Notes under the pieces: model-generated
The model's database searches: none
What the model was told of the DNA's origin: nothing
The model's input: the letters and a program-made list of their open reading frames with translations, nothing else
Translations under genes and position numbers: made by a program
Source: Methanospirillum hungatei JF-1
GTDB lineage: Archaea; Halobacteriota; Methanomicrobia; Methanomicrobiales; Methanospirillaceae
Reading direction: 5' to 3'
Length of the DNA stretch: 64,000 nt
NCBI RefSeq assembly: GCF_000013445.1
Contig: NC_007796.1
Span: forward strand, 2,144,936 to 2,208,935
In this document: positions 44,409 to 54,234 of the stretch, in pieces
How positions within the stretch are numbered: position 1 is the first letter of the stretch
Layout of the letters: each line of letters begins with the position of its first letter

Positions 44409-45917
44409 ATGAAGAATTTTTTTTGTCTGCTTCTGGGCCTGGTGGTAGGCGGCCTGATTCTGGCCATGCCCGGAGATCTCTTCATATCATGGGAAATTCA
44501 GGCGACGGCGGCTGTAACCACACTTATGGTCATCTGGTGGATAACAGAGGCAATGCCAATACCTGCAACCGCACTCGTCCCGCTCGTCGGGTTTCCCCTG
44601 CTCGGTGTTCTTACTCCGGCCGAAGCATCGGCGCCCTATGCAGATAAGACCATCTTCCTCTTTCTTGGCGGGTTTATCATTGCGGCAGCCATGCAGAAGT
44701 GGAACCTGCATCGAAGGATCGCCCTTACTATAATTCTTCTCACCGGAACAAGTCCGAAACAGATCATCCTGGGCTTTATGATCGCAACCGCCTTCATCTC
44801 ACTCTGGATCTCGAACACGGCGACTGCGATGATGATGATCCCGATTGCGGTGGCTATCATCGGCACTGTCGGGATGGATGTATTCAAAGAGAAGGAAAAA
44901 GATGAAGGGGTTTCTGACTTTGCAAAGGCCCTGGTCATCTCTATCGCCTATGCAGCATCGATTGGTGGTCTTGGAACCATCATCGGTTCACCACCAAACG
45001 GGATCTTCCTTGCCCAGCTCAAGACCCTGTTTCCTGATGCCCCGACCATAGGATTTGTTGACTGGATGCTCTTTGGTATCCCGCTGGTTGCCATCTTCAT
45101 CCCCCTCACCTGGTTCTGGCTTGTGTACGGACCGTTCAGGCACCTGCCTGCAAAACTTCCCCAGAGTCGTGAGATCATAACCGAAGAGCTGAAGAAATTA
45201 GGACGGATAACCACTGGTGAGCGGTGGACGTTGATCGTCTTTGTCATGACAGCTCTGATGTGGATCTTTTCAGCAACGAAAAAGATCGGTGATATCACCA
45301 TACCAGGTCTTGATATCCTCTTCCCCGGTATTGATGACTCAACCATCGCTATGTTTGGAGCGATCCTTCTCTTCATCCTGCCAGTGAGCATCAAAAACCG
45401 GCAGTATACCATGGACTGGGAGTCTGCCGCCAGGATCCCCTGGGGTATTCTCCTCCTCTTTGGTGGGGGTATCTGCCTCTCAAAGGGCTTTATCAAATCA
45501 GGCCTTGCTGATGAACTGGTAAAACACCTGACTGGTCTTTCTATTCTCAATATCCTGGTCATCATATTCCTGGTGGCGGTTCTGGTATCGTTCCTGACCG
45601 AAGTAACATCCAATACCGCCATTGCCTCGGTTATGATGCCCATCCTTGCTGTCACATCCGTCAGTCTGATGATAAACCCGATTATTCTCATGCTCACCGC
45701 AGCCCTGACTGCATCGTTGGCATTTATGCTGCCGGTTGCAACCCCGCCCAATGCCGTGGCCTATGGAACCGGGTACCTGGAGATGCGGGATATGATGCGG
45801 ACCGGTTTTATCCTGAATATGATTGGGGTTGTTCTGGTTACCCTGTTTATGTATACGGTGGTACTCTGGGCTCTTGGGATCACCTTTGAGCTACCTTCCT
45901 GGGCAGTTGCCCCCTAA
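44409..45917 (+). CDS. SLC13/DASS family anion:sodium symporter
   Basis: A membrane protein of 502 residues with about twelve helices. The two SNT motifs that bind sodium and carboxylate are present, WISNTATAMMMIP near residue 137 and TEVTSNTAIASVMMP near residue 400, as is a helix-hairpin GGLGTIIGSPPN. DASS transporters import di- or tricarboxylates or sulfate; which one is unknown. It is divergent from the adenine methylase gene with about 75 bases between, containing TATAACTATTC-like AT-rich elements. Confidence 0.93.
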   Translation: MKNFFCLLLGLVVGGLILAMPGDLFISWEIQATAAVTTLMVIWWITEAMPIPATALVPLVGFPLLGVLTPAEASAPYADKTIFLFLGGFIIAAAMQKWNLHRRIALTIILLTGTSPKQIILGFMIATAFISLWISNTATAMMMIPIAVAIIGTVGMDVFKEKEKDEGVSDFAKALVISIAYAASIGGLGTIIGSPPNGIFLAQLKTLFPDAPTIGFVDWMLFGIPLVAIFIPLTWFWLVYGPFRHLPAKLPQSREIITEELKKLGRITTGERWTLIVFVMTALMWIFSATKKIGDITIPGLDILFPGIDDSTIAMFGAILLFILPVSIKNRQYTMDWESAARIPWGILLLFGGGICLSKGFIKSGLADELVKHLTGLSILNILVIIFLVAVLVSFLTEVTSNTAIASVMMPILAVTSVSLMINPIILMLTAALTASLAFMLPVATPPNAVAYGTGYLEMRDMMRTGFILNMIGVVLVTLFMYTVVLWALGITFELPSWAVAP

Positions 45918-46145
45918 AAACCCGATTTTTTTCTTGAAAATAATAAATAAGCGCCACATTGATCTCGTTTTAGAGATATGGATCAATTTCATAAGAAACT
46001 ACTTAAAAACCGGGGCACGAGGTACTGAGAGGCTCACAGGGAATCCGGTCATATGAGTACTGGTGAAGCTATCCGTATGAAGGATTCATCTGTGACCATC
46101 TCACTCATACAATAGTGTTGTCCCGGGTGTATAATGGAGGTATCG

Positions 46146-47246
46146 TTGACGTATCGTATTTTTTCAGCAACTGTGATTCTGCTTTTGGTGGTGTCCGGAA
46201 TTGCATATGCAGACCGGCTCCCGTCACAGGTTCCTGAAAACCAGAAGATTAGTATCTCCACGATCATCGATGTGGTCGGATTCGTGTCTGACAAGTCCTA
46301 CATGTCATGGACCATCGATGATTCAGAGACACCGGTAACGACGAAACAATTGAATAGTGGGACCGGATCCACGCCGACCGTTTTGACCGATGAGCAGGTG
46401 CGGGCACTTGCTGCTGCAAAGTCAACCATAGCAGGACTTACCTACTCGGTCGGTGCAGGAAATCAGCTCTATTCACTTACCGTACCCGATTATCTGCTGA
46501 GTGATCTGGCATTGCCCAATATCGCCCCGACCGATCCCTGGTGGGGGAAGACCTGGCAGTCCATTCTGAATACACTTGATTCATCGTCGTATTCACAGAC
46601 CCAGGATACGGAATATGGCAGTATCCATGACAGTAAGCTCAATCCGGGTGAATCGATTGCTATTGTGACATTCTCAGACAGCATCATGACCAATGGCGGC
46701 CATCTCATGCTGAACAAGGATCTCGGCTTTGACTCACAGAACAAGGGGAAGGGCCTCTCAAACCTGGAGGTTGAGAAGGTACTTACTTATGAGAGCATTG
46801 ACGGTTCATTCCTTGTCGGAAGTGAGGAATGGAGTCTTGATGTTGCCGGCAATTATGCAAATACTGATGATTCTATCAGGTGTGTCTTTGCATCGGCCAA
46901 GGAGAGTGTTATTCCGGCATTCTGTAATGTGGTAAAGGCGAAGAGCGAACTTATCAACTTCAACAGCGGGCAGGTCTCTACCAAAGGCAGCCTCCGTGCT
47001 GTTGCAGCGACAAGTGATGTTCCGGCTGGTCTCTTCTATCAGATTGCAGTCACTCCGATTCCAGGTTCAGGCTCTGGATTTGCAGAGGGAACTGTAAAGA
47101 CTGAGTTCGCCGGCTCTATCATGGAAGCCCGTGGCAAGTCTGACTCTCCATCTGCAACGAACCAGTGGTCTGACAAGACGTCTGTATCCGGTGGTATCAA
47201 GAACTTCCAAAAGACGTTCGGGTACGAGTCTGGTGTTACTATCTAA
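46146..47246 (+). CDS. secreted protein of unknown function (TTG start)
   Basis: A protein of 366 residues with a signal peptide, TYRIFSATVILLLVVSGIA, cleaved probably after AYA. The mature part is rich in Ser, Thr, Gly and Asp, and no domain is recognised. The start was set at TTG because GGAGGT ends four bases before it; the ATG 12 bases earlier overlaps that ribosome binding site. It lies before the DUF3821-like gene on the same strand and may contribute to the cell envelope. Nearly neutral composition, no membrane anchor. Confidence 0.7.
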   Translation: MTYRIFSATVILLLVVSGIAYADRLPSQVPENQKISISTIIDVVGFVSDKSYMSWTIDDSETPVTTKQLNSGTGSTPTVLTDEQVRALAAAKSTIAGLTYSVGAGNQLYSLTVPDYLLSDLALPNIAPTDPWWGKTWQSILNTLDSSSYSQTQDTEYGSIHDSKLNPGESIAIVTFSDSIMTNGGHLMLNKDLGFDSQNKGKGLSNLEVEKVLTYESIDGSFLVGSEEWSLDVAGNYANTDDSIRCVFASAKESVIPAFCNVVKAKSELINFNSGQVSTKGSLRAVAATSDVPAGLFYQIAVTPIPGSGSGFAEGTVKTEFAGSIMEARGKSDSPSATNQWSDKTSVSGGIKNFQKTFGYESGVTI

Positions 47247-47340
47247 TCCTGAAACCCTCAGGATTTGCTTTTTTTAAATGAACCTGTATTCCAGGTATTA
47301 TTCTTCGAATAATCTATAATCTCATAACGCAAAACTCCCC

Positions 47341-49215
47341 ATGGTTTATATGTCTAGGGGTTATGTGTGGATCTTTTTGTTGATACTTTGTATCATGGCA
47401 ACAGGAGGATATGCGGAAGAACAACAGGTGCCGTTTGTTTCGGCCCCTTCTCTCTCGATAACGTCAGCGTCCGGGACTGATGATCCGGTCCCCGTAGCAA
47501 CAAATGAATTGAACCCGGCTGCAGGAAACCCGGTAATTCAGGCGACTAATAAGATTGTACAGGGAGATATCGTATTTATTGGTGAAGGATCTCTGGATGT
47601 TACAAGCGCGCTAAATACCGCCGGGTATATTGCCTGGTGGCAGAGCGGAAATCTCAATCCGGCAGCTCCTGACGCTGTGATCCCGGTACCAGATCCCTAC
47701 AATTTCCGTCTTGATCCTGCTGATTTTGTTCAGAAAACCGGTGACTGGTACCAGTGGGTGGATAACCAGAAAGGAGACCTGGCCTTCAGGGTGGCGGATC
47801 CGTCTCTGTATCTGGAGATCTGGGATGCCTCAACAAATACAGATGTGACCGGAAAGACCATTCCCATGGGTAATCTTGGAACATTCTGTATTGATTCCAA
47901 CCTGTATTCCATCATGAACAGGACCGGATATCTTCCTGGAGACAGTAGTATTAAGATCACGGTGACCAGCCCGTCAGGTGATTCCCTTACCTATCTGGTC
48001 GGATTGAACGGGGCGGAGCATCCACTTACCCATCTGCAGGTTGATCTTCCCAGATGGTACTGGATTGGTCAGGGGACGGATCACTCTGTTCCGTCTCATG
48101 AAGACGGGTGGAATACCTCTGTTTCCTACCCGAACGGCACTCGTATCTACCAGCCTGGGATCTATACCGTCCGTGCTGAATGTAATGTCAATGGGATGAA
48201 GAATAATTACAAGGCTCCTGACGGGTCTGATTATGTGAATAAAACCGTCTCGATGACCCACACGGTGAACCTTGTCGATGATGCGGTTGATATCCGTGCA
48301 AGCCCTGAGCTGGTTGTGCCGGGTGAGTCTTTTGCGACGATCATCACCGGTCTCCCTCATAATGAGTATTATCTCTGGATGAAAGGGACCGGGACCATGA
48401 CCGGACAGCCAGGGGATCAGCCACCGGTGATTGCACTCATGCAGGATAATGTAGTACATGATGCACCTTCGGGGCCCTATCTCATCGGTGATTATGTATT
48501 TTCTGACGGAGGAGGCAAAACCATCAGGAATGATGTCCCTCGCGATCCCACCTGGAACGGAACACAGTTCTATGGCATGGTCAAACTTGATGCGACCGGA
48601 ACCAGAACCGTTTACTGGAATACGAGTGCGGCAACAAAACCAGGTTCCTATACCCCGGCGGTTGAAAAAAGAACCCTTTCCGGGTATGTCAGTGATACCT
48701 GTATGCTCTCGGTGGATACCGGTAATGTAAGTTCATTAAATCTGTTATCCGGATGGAATTTTATCTCAACGCCGAAAACCCTGTCACCCGGCCATAATAC
48801 GATGGCAATCTTCTCCGGGATCAACTCATCAGGGCATTCCATATTTACCTATGATAGCACTACGTCCTCATGGGTTACTATGAAATCAGAAGACCCGTTC
48901 TCACCATTAACCGGGTTCTGGCTCTATTCTGTCCAACCGACGACGATACCACTTATATCTGACAATGCAACCGTTGTTCCCCGGACTCTGGTAAAGGGGT
49001 GGAACAGTATCGGCATCACCGCTCCGGACAGAATTGCTGCCACAGTTTTGCAGCCGCTCGGGGAGGCCTGGTCATATCTCATCGGGTATGATGCACAGGT
49101 TCAGCAGTACAGAAATCCGCTGGTTCTCGGAGATCCAGCAGTAAACACCACAACGCTGTATACAAAAGAGGGATATTGGATATATGTAAAAGAGAACCTG
49201 ACCTTCTCAGGGTGA
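47341..49215 (+). CDS. DUF3821-like cell-surface protein with C-terminal shared module
   Basis: A protein of 624 residues. It has a signal peptide (WIFLLILCIMATGGYAEE), then a region resembling the Methanomicrobiales DUF3821 family (IVQGDIVFIGEGSLDVTSAL, YIAWWQSGN, residues about 70-330), then Ig-like strands. The last 156 residues, from LSGWNFISTPKTL to the end, align with the C-terminus of the subtilase encoded at 41417 (GWN...GYW patterns, GYDAQVQQY versus GYDAPLQQY). It probably sits in the envelope or S-layer. ATG three codons later is an alternative start. Confidence 0.8.
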   Translation: MVYMSRGYVWIFLLILCIMATGGYAEEQQVPFVSAPSLSITSASGTDDPVPVATNELNPAAGNPVIQATNKIVQGDIVFIGEGSLDVTSALNTAGYIAWWQSGNLNPAAPDAVIPVPDPYNFRLDPADFVQKTGDWYQWVDNQKGDLAFRVADPSLYLEIWDASTNTDVTGKTIPMGNLGTFCIDSNLYSIMNRTGYLPGDSSIKITVTSPSGDSLTYLVGLNGAEHPLTHLQVDLPRWYWIGQGTDHSVPSHEDGWNTSVSYPNGTRIYQPGIYTVRAECNVNGMKNNYKAPDGSDYVNKTVSMTHTVNLVDDAVDIRASPELVVPGESFATIITGLPHNEYYLWMKGTGTMTGQPGDQPPVIALMQDNVVHDAPSGPYLIGDYVFSDGGGKTIRNDVPRDPTWNGTQFYGMVKLDATGTRTVYWNTSAATKPGSYTPAVEKRTLSGYVSDTCMLSVDTGNVSSLNLLSGWNFISTPKTLSPGHNTMAIFSGINSSGHSIFTYDSTTSSWVTMKSEDPFSPLTGFWLYSVQPTTIPLISDNATVVPRTLVKGWNSIGITAPDRIAATVLQPLGEAWSYLIGYDAQVQQYRNPLVLGDPAVNTTTLYTKEGYWIYVKENLTFSG

Positions 49216-49219
49216 TGGG

Positions 49220-50203
49220 TTATCGGTTTAATTTTATTTTATTTCCTTTCAGTCTGACAATCTCTAATTTTTTCAGATCTTCCACGACCTGCTTTACATA
49301 CTCTGGTGATATGTTGAAAAACAGTACTGTTCTCGTTCCTTCGAGCTGCTTCTCCTGGATCTCCTGAACAGCTCTGATGAGGTCCTCTACTGTCTCTGCC
49401 TTTGTCCTACTTAAGATATGGACGATATGCTCAACAATCTCCTGTTTCACATAAATGGCCTGAAGAATGATTGCAATACTCTCGTTTGATATATCACTGT
49501 TTTCAAGTTCGTCATGAAACTGTTCCACATCAATTTTGAAAATTAATTCCGGACCTGCATGCACATTATATTCCAAATCTGCATTCATCAGCTGAACAAG
49601 GGTAATATTGAATGACTCCAGCTCCTCCTCACTCGGTATAATTCCGGAAGTTGGTTGGAATGTGTAGAAAAGCTCTTCTGCGGGGATAATCTTCCGAATG
49701 ATCATTTTTTTATCTTGAATGGAAATGAGCTCATTATCCAGGAGCACTTTATTCCTCATAATTGCAGCAATCGTTGGATTTACACCCACCTCATCCTTGT
49801 TAGCCAGCTCAGCATCGTGATCATACACAACATCGCCTTCTTTCAGCTCTTCAAGGGTTTTTATAGCATTATCCCGATCGAGGGTAAGGATGGCGAGAAT
49901 TTTCTCGACTGCTTCAAGGTCCTCTTTTATATCCTCGATTGCCTCATTTTCATACTGATCATCCGGGGTATCCTGGTTCTCCTCCTGGACTTTTCTCATC
50001 TCATTCTCCAGGTCCTGGGTCAATTCTTCCCTGCAGTGAACAAGATAGGAATGAATATTGTCAAATGTTCCTTTCACCCTGATTGAAAAGCGTGACGATG
50101 AAACCGGTTCGATTCTCGTTGAAATGTCACTTTTTCGTAAAAATTTCGTAAGTCTTTCTGCGTCTTCAAGATTTTCGCATGTAAAAGTATGGCCTAACAC
50201 CAT
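49220..50203 (-). CDS. hypothetical coiled-coil protein
   Basis: A protein of 327 residues from MVLGHTFTCENLEDAE; an ATG 23 codons upstream is possible but its leader looks non-coding. It is acidic and helical, with an N-terminal alpha/beta part (about 1-70), a charged coiled-coil middle (about 75-140) and a C-terminal part ending in a winged-helix-like segment (YVKQVVEDLKKLEIVRLKG). No enzyme motif is seen. A regulatory or nucleic-acid-binding role is possible. AT-rich codons compared with its neighbours. Confidence 0.65.
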   Translation of the reverse strand: MVLGHTFTCENLEDAERLTKFLRKSDISTRIEPVSSSRFSIRVKGTFDNIHSYLVHCREELTQDLENEMRKVQEENQDTPDDQYENEAIEDIKEDLEAVEKILAILTLDRDNAIKTLEELKEGDVVYDHDAELANKDEVGVNPTIAAIMRNKVLLDNELISIQDKKMIIRKIIPAEELFYTFQPTSGIIPSEEELESFNITLVQLMNADLEYNVHAGPELIFKIDVEQFHDELENSDISNESIAIILQAIYVKQEIVEHIVHILSRTKAETVEDLIRAVQEIQEKQLEGTRTVLFFNISPEYVKQVVEDLKKLEIVRLKGNKIKLNR

Positions 50204-50330
50204 ACCATATGTGTCTGCTCTATGAGGTGATAAGCAGGATCTATTGCAGGTTTCCCACTGCTCATATCCCATCCCCGATGGCTTTTAGGGAGGACAGGTT
50301 CATGAGATATCCTGTCTAACTCTGTTCCTC

Positions 50331-51716
50331 ATGTATAGTCAGACCGAAAAATCGGTCCTTCTCCTTATATCATCACTGGCATCATTTCTGGTTCCCTATA
50401 CCGTATCTTCATTAAATGTCGCTTTGCCAGCAATTGGTTCATCATTTGGCCTCGATGCTGTAACCCTTGGATGGGTCACTACAGCATATCTCCTCATTGC
50501 TGCAGTATTCATGCTCCCGTTTGGGAAACTTGCGGATATATATGGAAGAAAACGGGTTTTCATCATTGGTACTATTCTCTTTGCTATCGGATCGCTTCTT
50601 GCAGCGATATCATGGTCAGGATCGGTGATCATCATCGCACGGATGATCCAGGGGCTTGGCGGTGCAATGGTCTTCTCTACTTCCATGGCGATTGTAACCG
50701 TTGTTTTCCCTCCTGGTGAACGGGGGAGGGCGATTGGTATTATTACCGCAACGGTATATGCAGGCCTCTCACTTGGGCCGGTCCTCGGTGGGTTTCTGAC
50801 GCAGATGTATGGATGGCCCTCAATATTTATTGTTAATGTCCCCCTTGCTCTGATTGTTGTCGTGCTGACCATTCTCTTCCTGCATGATGAATGGAAGGAT
50901 CTGAAAAGCGGGTTTGACTCTGGGGGTGCTGTCCTCTATGGATGTATGCTCATGGGGATTATGTATGGCCTGACCGTTCTTCCTTCCCCGGCCAGTATTC
51001 TCTGGATAGGGGGCGGGGTGGCAGGAGGGTATCTCTTCTTCAGGTGGGAACAAAAACAGGAACGGCCACTTATCAGGCTGTCAACGTTCAGAACGAACCG
51101 GACCTTTCTCTGCTCCAATGTGGCTGCCATGATCAATTATGCGGTTGTATTTGCCGTGGGATTTCTCGTGAGCCTGTCACTTCAATACACACGTGGCTTT
51201 GATCCGGCTACAACCGGTATGATCCTGTTGGCACAGCCCCTGGTCCAGACGGTCGTCTCTCCTCTGGCCGGAAAAGCATCGGATTCAGTTGAACCTGCCA
51301 TCATAGCAACGCTGGGTATGGCTGCCACGACCATCGGACTTGGAGTGCTGCTGATTGTGCTGCCGTCCGGTTCTGTTCTTTGGATTCTCGCCGGTCTTGT
51401 CATCCTAGGTCTTGGATACGGACTCTTCTCTTCACCGAATACGAATGCAATAATGAGTTCTGTTGAGGTAACCGATCTGGGAATGGCATCAGGGATGGTC
51501 TCAACCATGCGGACAGTCGGGCAGCTCATCAGCCTTGCCATCGCGATGATGGTCTTTTCGGTCGTGATCGGAACGGTAGAGATAACTCCTGATGTCTACC
51601 ACCAGCTGGAACAGAGCACATCAATAATCTTTATCATATGTATCGGGCTTGGAATTCTGGGAATATTCACGTCATATGTCAGAGGAACGGTCAGGAACCA
51701 TGAGAGTGAAGAGTAA
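50331..51716 (+). CDS. MFS drug efflux transporter, DHA2/EmrB type
   Basis: A protein of 461 residues with about 14 membrane helices. Motif A appears as GKLADIYGRKRVF near residue 66, motif C-like GLSLGPVLGGFL near residue 147. The first residues, VLLLISSLASFLVPYTVSS, form helix 1. The family exports drugs and other small molecules with proton antiport. It is divergent from the coiled-coil protein gene. No regulator is adjacent. Confidence 0.92.
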   Translation: MYSQTEKSVLLLISSLASFLVPYTVSSLNVALPAIGSSFGLDAVTLGWVTTAYLLIAAVFMLPFGKLADIYGRKRVFIIGTILFAIGSLLAAISWSGSVIIIARMIQGLGGAMVFSTSMAIVTVVFPPGERGRAIGIITATVYAGLSLGPVLGGFLTQMYGWPSIFIVNVPLALIVVVLTILFLHDEWKDLKSGFDSGGAVLYGCMLMGIMYGLTVLPSPASILWIGGGVAGGYLFFRWEQKQERPLIRLSTFRTNRTFLCSNVAAMINYAVVFAVGFLVSLSLQYTRGFDPATTGMILLAQPLVQTVVSPLAGKASDSVEPAIIATLGMAATTIGLGVLLIVLPSGSVLWILAGLVILGLGYGLFSSPNTNAIMSSVEVTDLGMASGMVSTMRTVGQLISLAIAMMVFSVVIGTVEITPDVYHQLEQSTSIIFIICIGLGILGIFTSYVRGTVRNHESEE

Positions 51717-51731
51717 TTCCGGTTCTATGGG

Positions 51732-53177
51732 TTATAATACCCATTCATGCCCGTGTTTTTTCAGATATTCCCGTCGTTCCCTGTAGTCCGGCATCATTCT
51801 CTCTACGGTATTCCAGAAACGGGGTGAATGGTCAGGGTGAATTTTGTGGGCCAGTTCATGAAGAACCACATATTCAATGATCCGTTGTGGTGCCATACAG
51901 AGCCGGAGGTTTAAGATGATACTCTTTGATGTGCATGCTCCCCACTTTGTCTTCTGATCCCGGGTTTTTATCTGGGGAATGGGCACGTTGAGCAGGGCAC
52001 CATACCGGGTGAAATACGGGAGTGCAAACAGAGAGAGCTGCTCTGCAAAGAACGCAGAAACAACCTGTTTTACTGCCATTTTTGAGTTATAATCGGTGAA
52101 ATCTGCCGGAACGGTAATGAGTAATTCATCCCCCTGTCGCGAATAGGACAATTCATATCCCCGCTTGATTCTGATGGTGATTGATTCATCCAGAAAAGGG
52201 AAGACCTCTCCGTCCTCATAGGTCCGTTTCAGAGGAAGGGGCCGGACGCTTCCGATGGTATGGGTATACACCCACTCTGCATTCTGGGTCATAAATGCAT
52301 GAATGTGAGTCACGGATCCATGGGGTGGGGATACAACACAGACTTCACGGTCCCGGTTTACCTTGATTGTGGTCCGTTTCGCACGGGGGTTTCGTTTTAT
52401 CGTATAGGGTATGGTATGCCCCTCCCAGGTGACATGCCCGGCATCTCCCCCCGCTGTGTTTGCAGACCCCCCCTGCAGAATGCTCCCTTGTTGGATCTCC
52501 GGCACCTGAACTCCGATTTTTGGTGCAATCCATGACTTCCTGCTCTCCACAAAGGCAGTAATGGTATCAGTTGGTGCATTGTAAGGGGCAGAGACTTCAA
52601 TGGTTCCATTCCCATGCACCTTCAGAGTGATCCGTTTGTTCCGGGTGCTGCGGGAGATCTGATACGGGATGGGTTTTTCATTGATTTGTACTGTATGCTC
52701 TTCCCTGGAAGGGGGACAGTCCGGGCGGGTGCAATAGTATTCCCGGTATATCCACTCTTTTTCAGAGGTGAGAAACCGTTTTATGTCTTCTTCTGTGGCA
52801 TTCCCGGGGTTTTCAACCTCGACTCTCCCATCAGGGTATATTGACAGATAGAGGGTTTTTCTCCGTGGATTGAGGACAACGGAGTAAGGGATATCATATC
52901 CCCTGATATGGATCGTTCCGCCGGTGAATGATGGGGTAGGTTTTTGTGTGCCGGCAGGTTTTGTACCCTTCCAGGTGAGATAGTTTTGGACGCCTTTTCG
53001 GAGTTCCTCTTTGGATAACCCGTATGGGGCCTGTATGATAATACGGGTATCAGAAACCGGGCTGTACTGGATCTCGTTCTGGTCTTTTCGATATGATACC
53101 AGAACCTGAATGGCTTTTCCATTCATCTGCAATAGTATCTTTTCAATGGAGATCTCCGGATCAAATGTGCTCTGCAT
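51732..53177 (-). CDS. YgjP/DUF45-type zinc metalloprotease with tandem N-terminal domains
   Basis: A protein of 481 residues, about twice the usual YgjP length of 230-240. The C-terminal 160 residues are the catalytic part: TKWGACTSKSIILNLRL and the zinc motif VVLHELAHKIHPDHSPRFW (HExxH plus a third His). In front are several copies of the small N-terminal domain, each with a shared pattern: IPYSVVLNPRRKTLYLSIYP, IPYQISRSTRNKRITLKVHG and IPYTIKRNPRAKRTTIKVNR, each followed by an F...W helix, plus a more diverged copy at the N-terminus. The substrate is unknown. Confidence 0.9.
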   Translation of the reverse strand: MQSTFDPEISIEKILLQMNGKAIQVLVSYRKDQNEIQYSPVSDTRIIIQAPYGLSKEELRKGVQNYLTWKGTKPAGTQKPTPSFTGGTIHIRGYDIPYSVVLNPRRKTLYLSIYPDGRVEVENPGNATEEDIKRFLTSEKEWIYREYYCTRPDCPPSREEHTVQINEKPIPYQISRSTRNKRITLKVHGNGTIEVSAPYNAPTDTITAFVESRKSWIAPKIGVQVPEIQQGSILQGGSANTAGGDAGHVTWEGHTIPYTIKRNPRAKRTTIKVNRDREVCVVSPPHGSVTHIHAFMTQNAEWVYTHTIGSVRPLPLKRTYEDGEVFPFLDESITIRIKRGYELSYSRQGDELLITVPADFTDYNSKMAVKQVVSAFFAEQLSLFALPYFTRYGALLNVPIPQIKTRDQKTKWGACTSKSIILNLRLCMAPQRIIEYVVLHELAHKIHPDHSPRFWNTVERMMPDYRERREYLKKHGHEWVL

Positions 53178-53471
53178 AGCTGGTGTCAGTGTTTTCGATG
53201 ATAGAGGTGGTCAGTCAGAAGACATAATCATGGTCAATTGTGTGCAGGAAAGCATGCCGACAGGTGAGCGCATGTCCAGTGGAAAGAAAGGGATATATAT
53301 ATGAATGTGAATGAAGCATATCGACGTGAAATCATCTCAATTTTGATGCGTGCATGCTTTTTGGAAGAACTTGATCTGTTCGCTAGGGACGATGTCAGGT
53401 AGATGGTTTGGTATGTGGGTGTCCGGTAGATGTCCGGTGGAAAGCCTCTCATGACAGGATGCAAAAGGGGA

Positions 53472-54128
53472 TCAGAAAAACCAGTAAACTTCCGGTTCAC
53501 CCGCAGGACTTTCGGTGTTCTCCTGCAACTCTTCATGAGGATATCCGATAGCAACGCCGGCGACGGCATACTTTCCGGCTGGCAGATGGATGAGGGAGAA
53601 AAATTCGGATCTTCTGGAAAGGTATGAGATACCGGGTATCAGATGAACTCCAAGATGATGGAATGTGGCAGAGATCCAGAGGTGTGAGACTGCAAATGCC
53701 AGGGATTCCTGTTCGACTGGCGGGAATCTTCGCTCCTCGGTGATGATAATGATGATTGGTGCGGATTTGAAACTGGATATTCCCGTTGTTTCGAAATTTT
53801 TGAGCATCTGAATATAATTTCCCGGTCCTTCCGGGGTATACGCACGCCATCCGAAGAAAGAGATGAGTTCATCACGGGTGGTTTCGATTGCCCTTTTGAG
53901 CACCTCTTCCAGGTTATCACATGAAGGAGTTCCGGTCCTGAAGACAAAGAATCTGCGGAGATTCGGAACTACTGGTTCAGGATACGGGTAGGGAGCCTGA
54001 AAGCCGGCATGGATCACCTGATGGAGTACCGGATCTGATGGAACTCTGGCTGAAAAAACATATACCGGTTTACAGAGGATATGGGGGTGCTCACTGCTTT
54101 TCATTGGTACATCATCGTAGGGTATCAT
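53472..54128 (-). CDS. nitroreductase-fold protein
   Basis: A protein of 218 residues from MIPYDDVPMKSSEHP. Several segments fit the FMN-dependent nitroreductase fold: an N-terminal helix with APYPYPEPVVPNLRRFFVF, SAPIIIIITEERRFP, ESLAFAVSHLWISATFHHLGV (the family's dimer helix) and AVAGVAIGYPHEE. The usual S-R-R start motif is replaced, so the enzyme could be a divergent member or not bind flavin. It lies alone on the minus strand, divergent from a PAS fragment. Confidence 0.6.
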   Translation of the reverse strand: MIPYDDVPMKSSEHPHILCKPVYVFSARVPSDPVLHQVIHAGFQAPYPYPEPVVPNLRRFFVFRTGTPSCDNLEEVLKRAIETTRDELISFFGWRAYTPEGPGNYIQMLKNFETTGISSFKSAPIIIIITEERRFPPVEQESLAFAVSHLWISATFHHLGVHLIPGISYLSRRSEFFSLIHLPAGKYAVAGVAIGYPHEELQENTESPAGEPEVYWFF

Positions 54129-54191
54129 TCTGCGTCTTTCTTCTGTCGTAGAACGTATGGTGATGCATTGAGCCAATCTGTTTTACGGATA

Positions 54192-54200
54192 TTTATATAT
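54192..54200 (+). promoter_or_regulatory. TATA-like element before the PAS fragment
   Basis: TTTATATAT is a good archaeal TATA box about 35 bases before the ATG of the PAS fragment. It suggests that a full gene once started here. Confidence 0.4.
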
Positions 54201-54234
54201 GGCCCTTAGATCATTATCACATCATTGATGTACC

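Noticed and set aside
44948-45751. 267-codon minus-strand frame within the DASS transporter gene
   Set aside because: Its Arg/Ile/Pro composition reflects the antisense of membrane-helix codons; the plus strand carries the SNT motifs.
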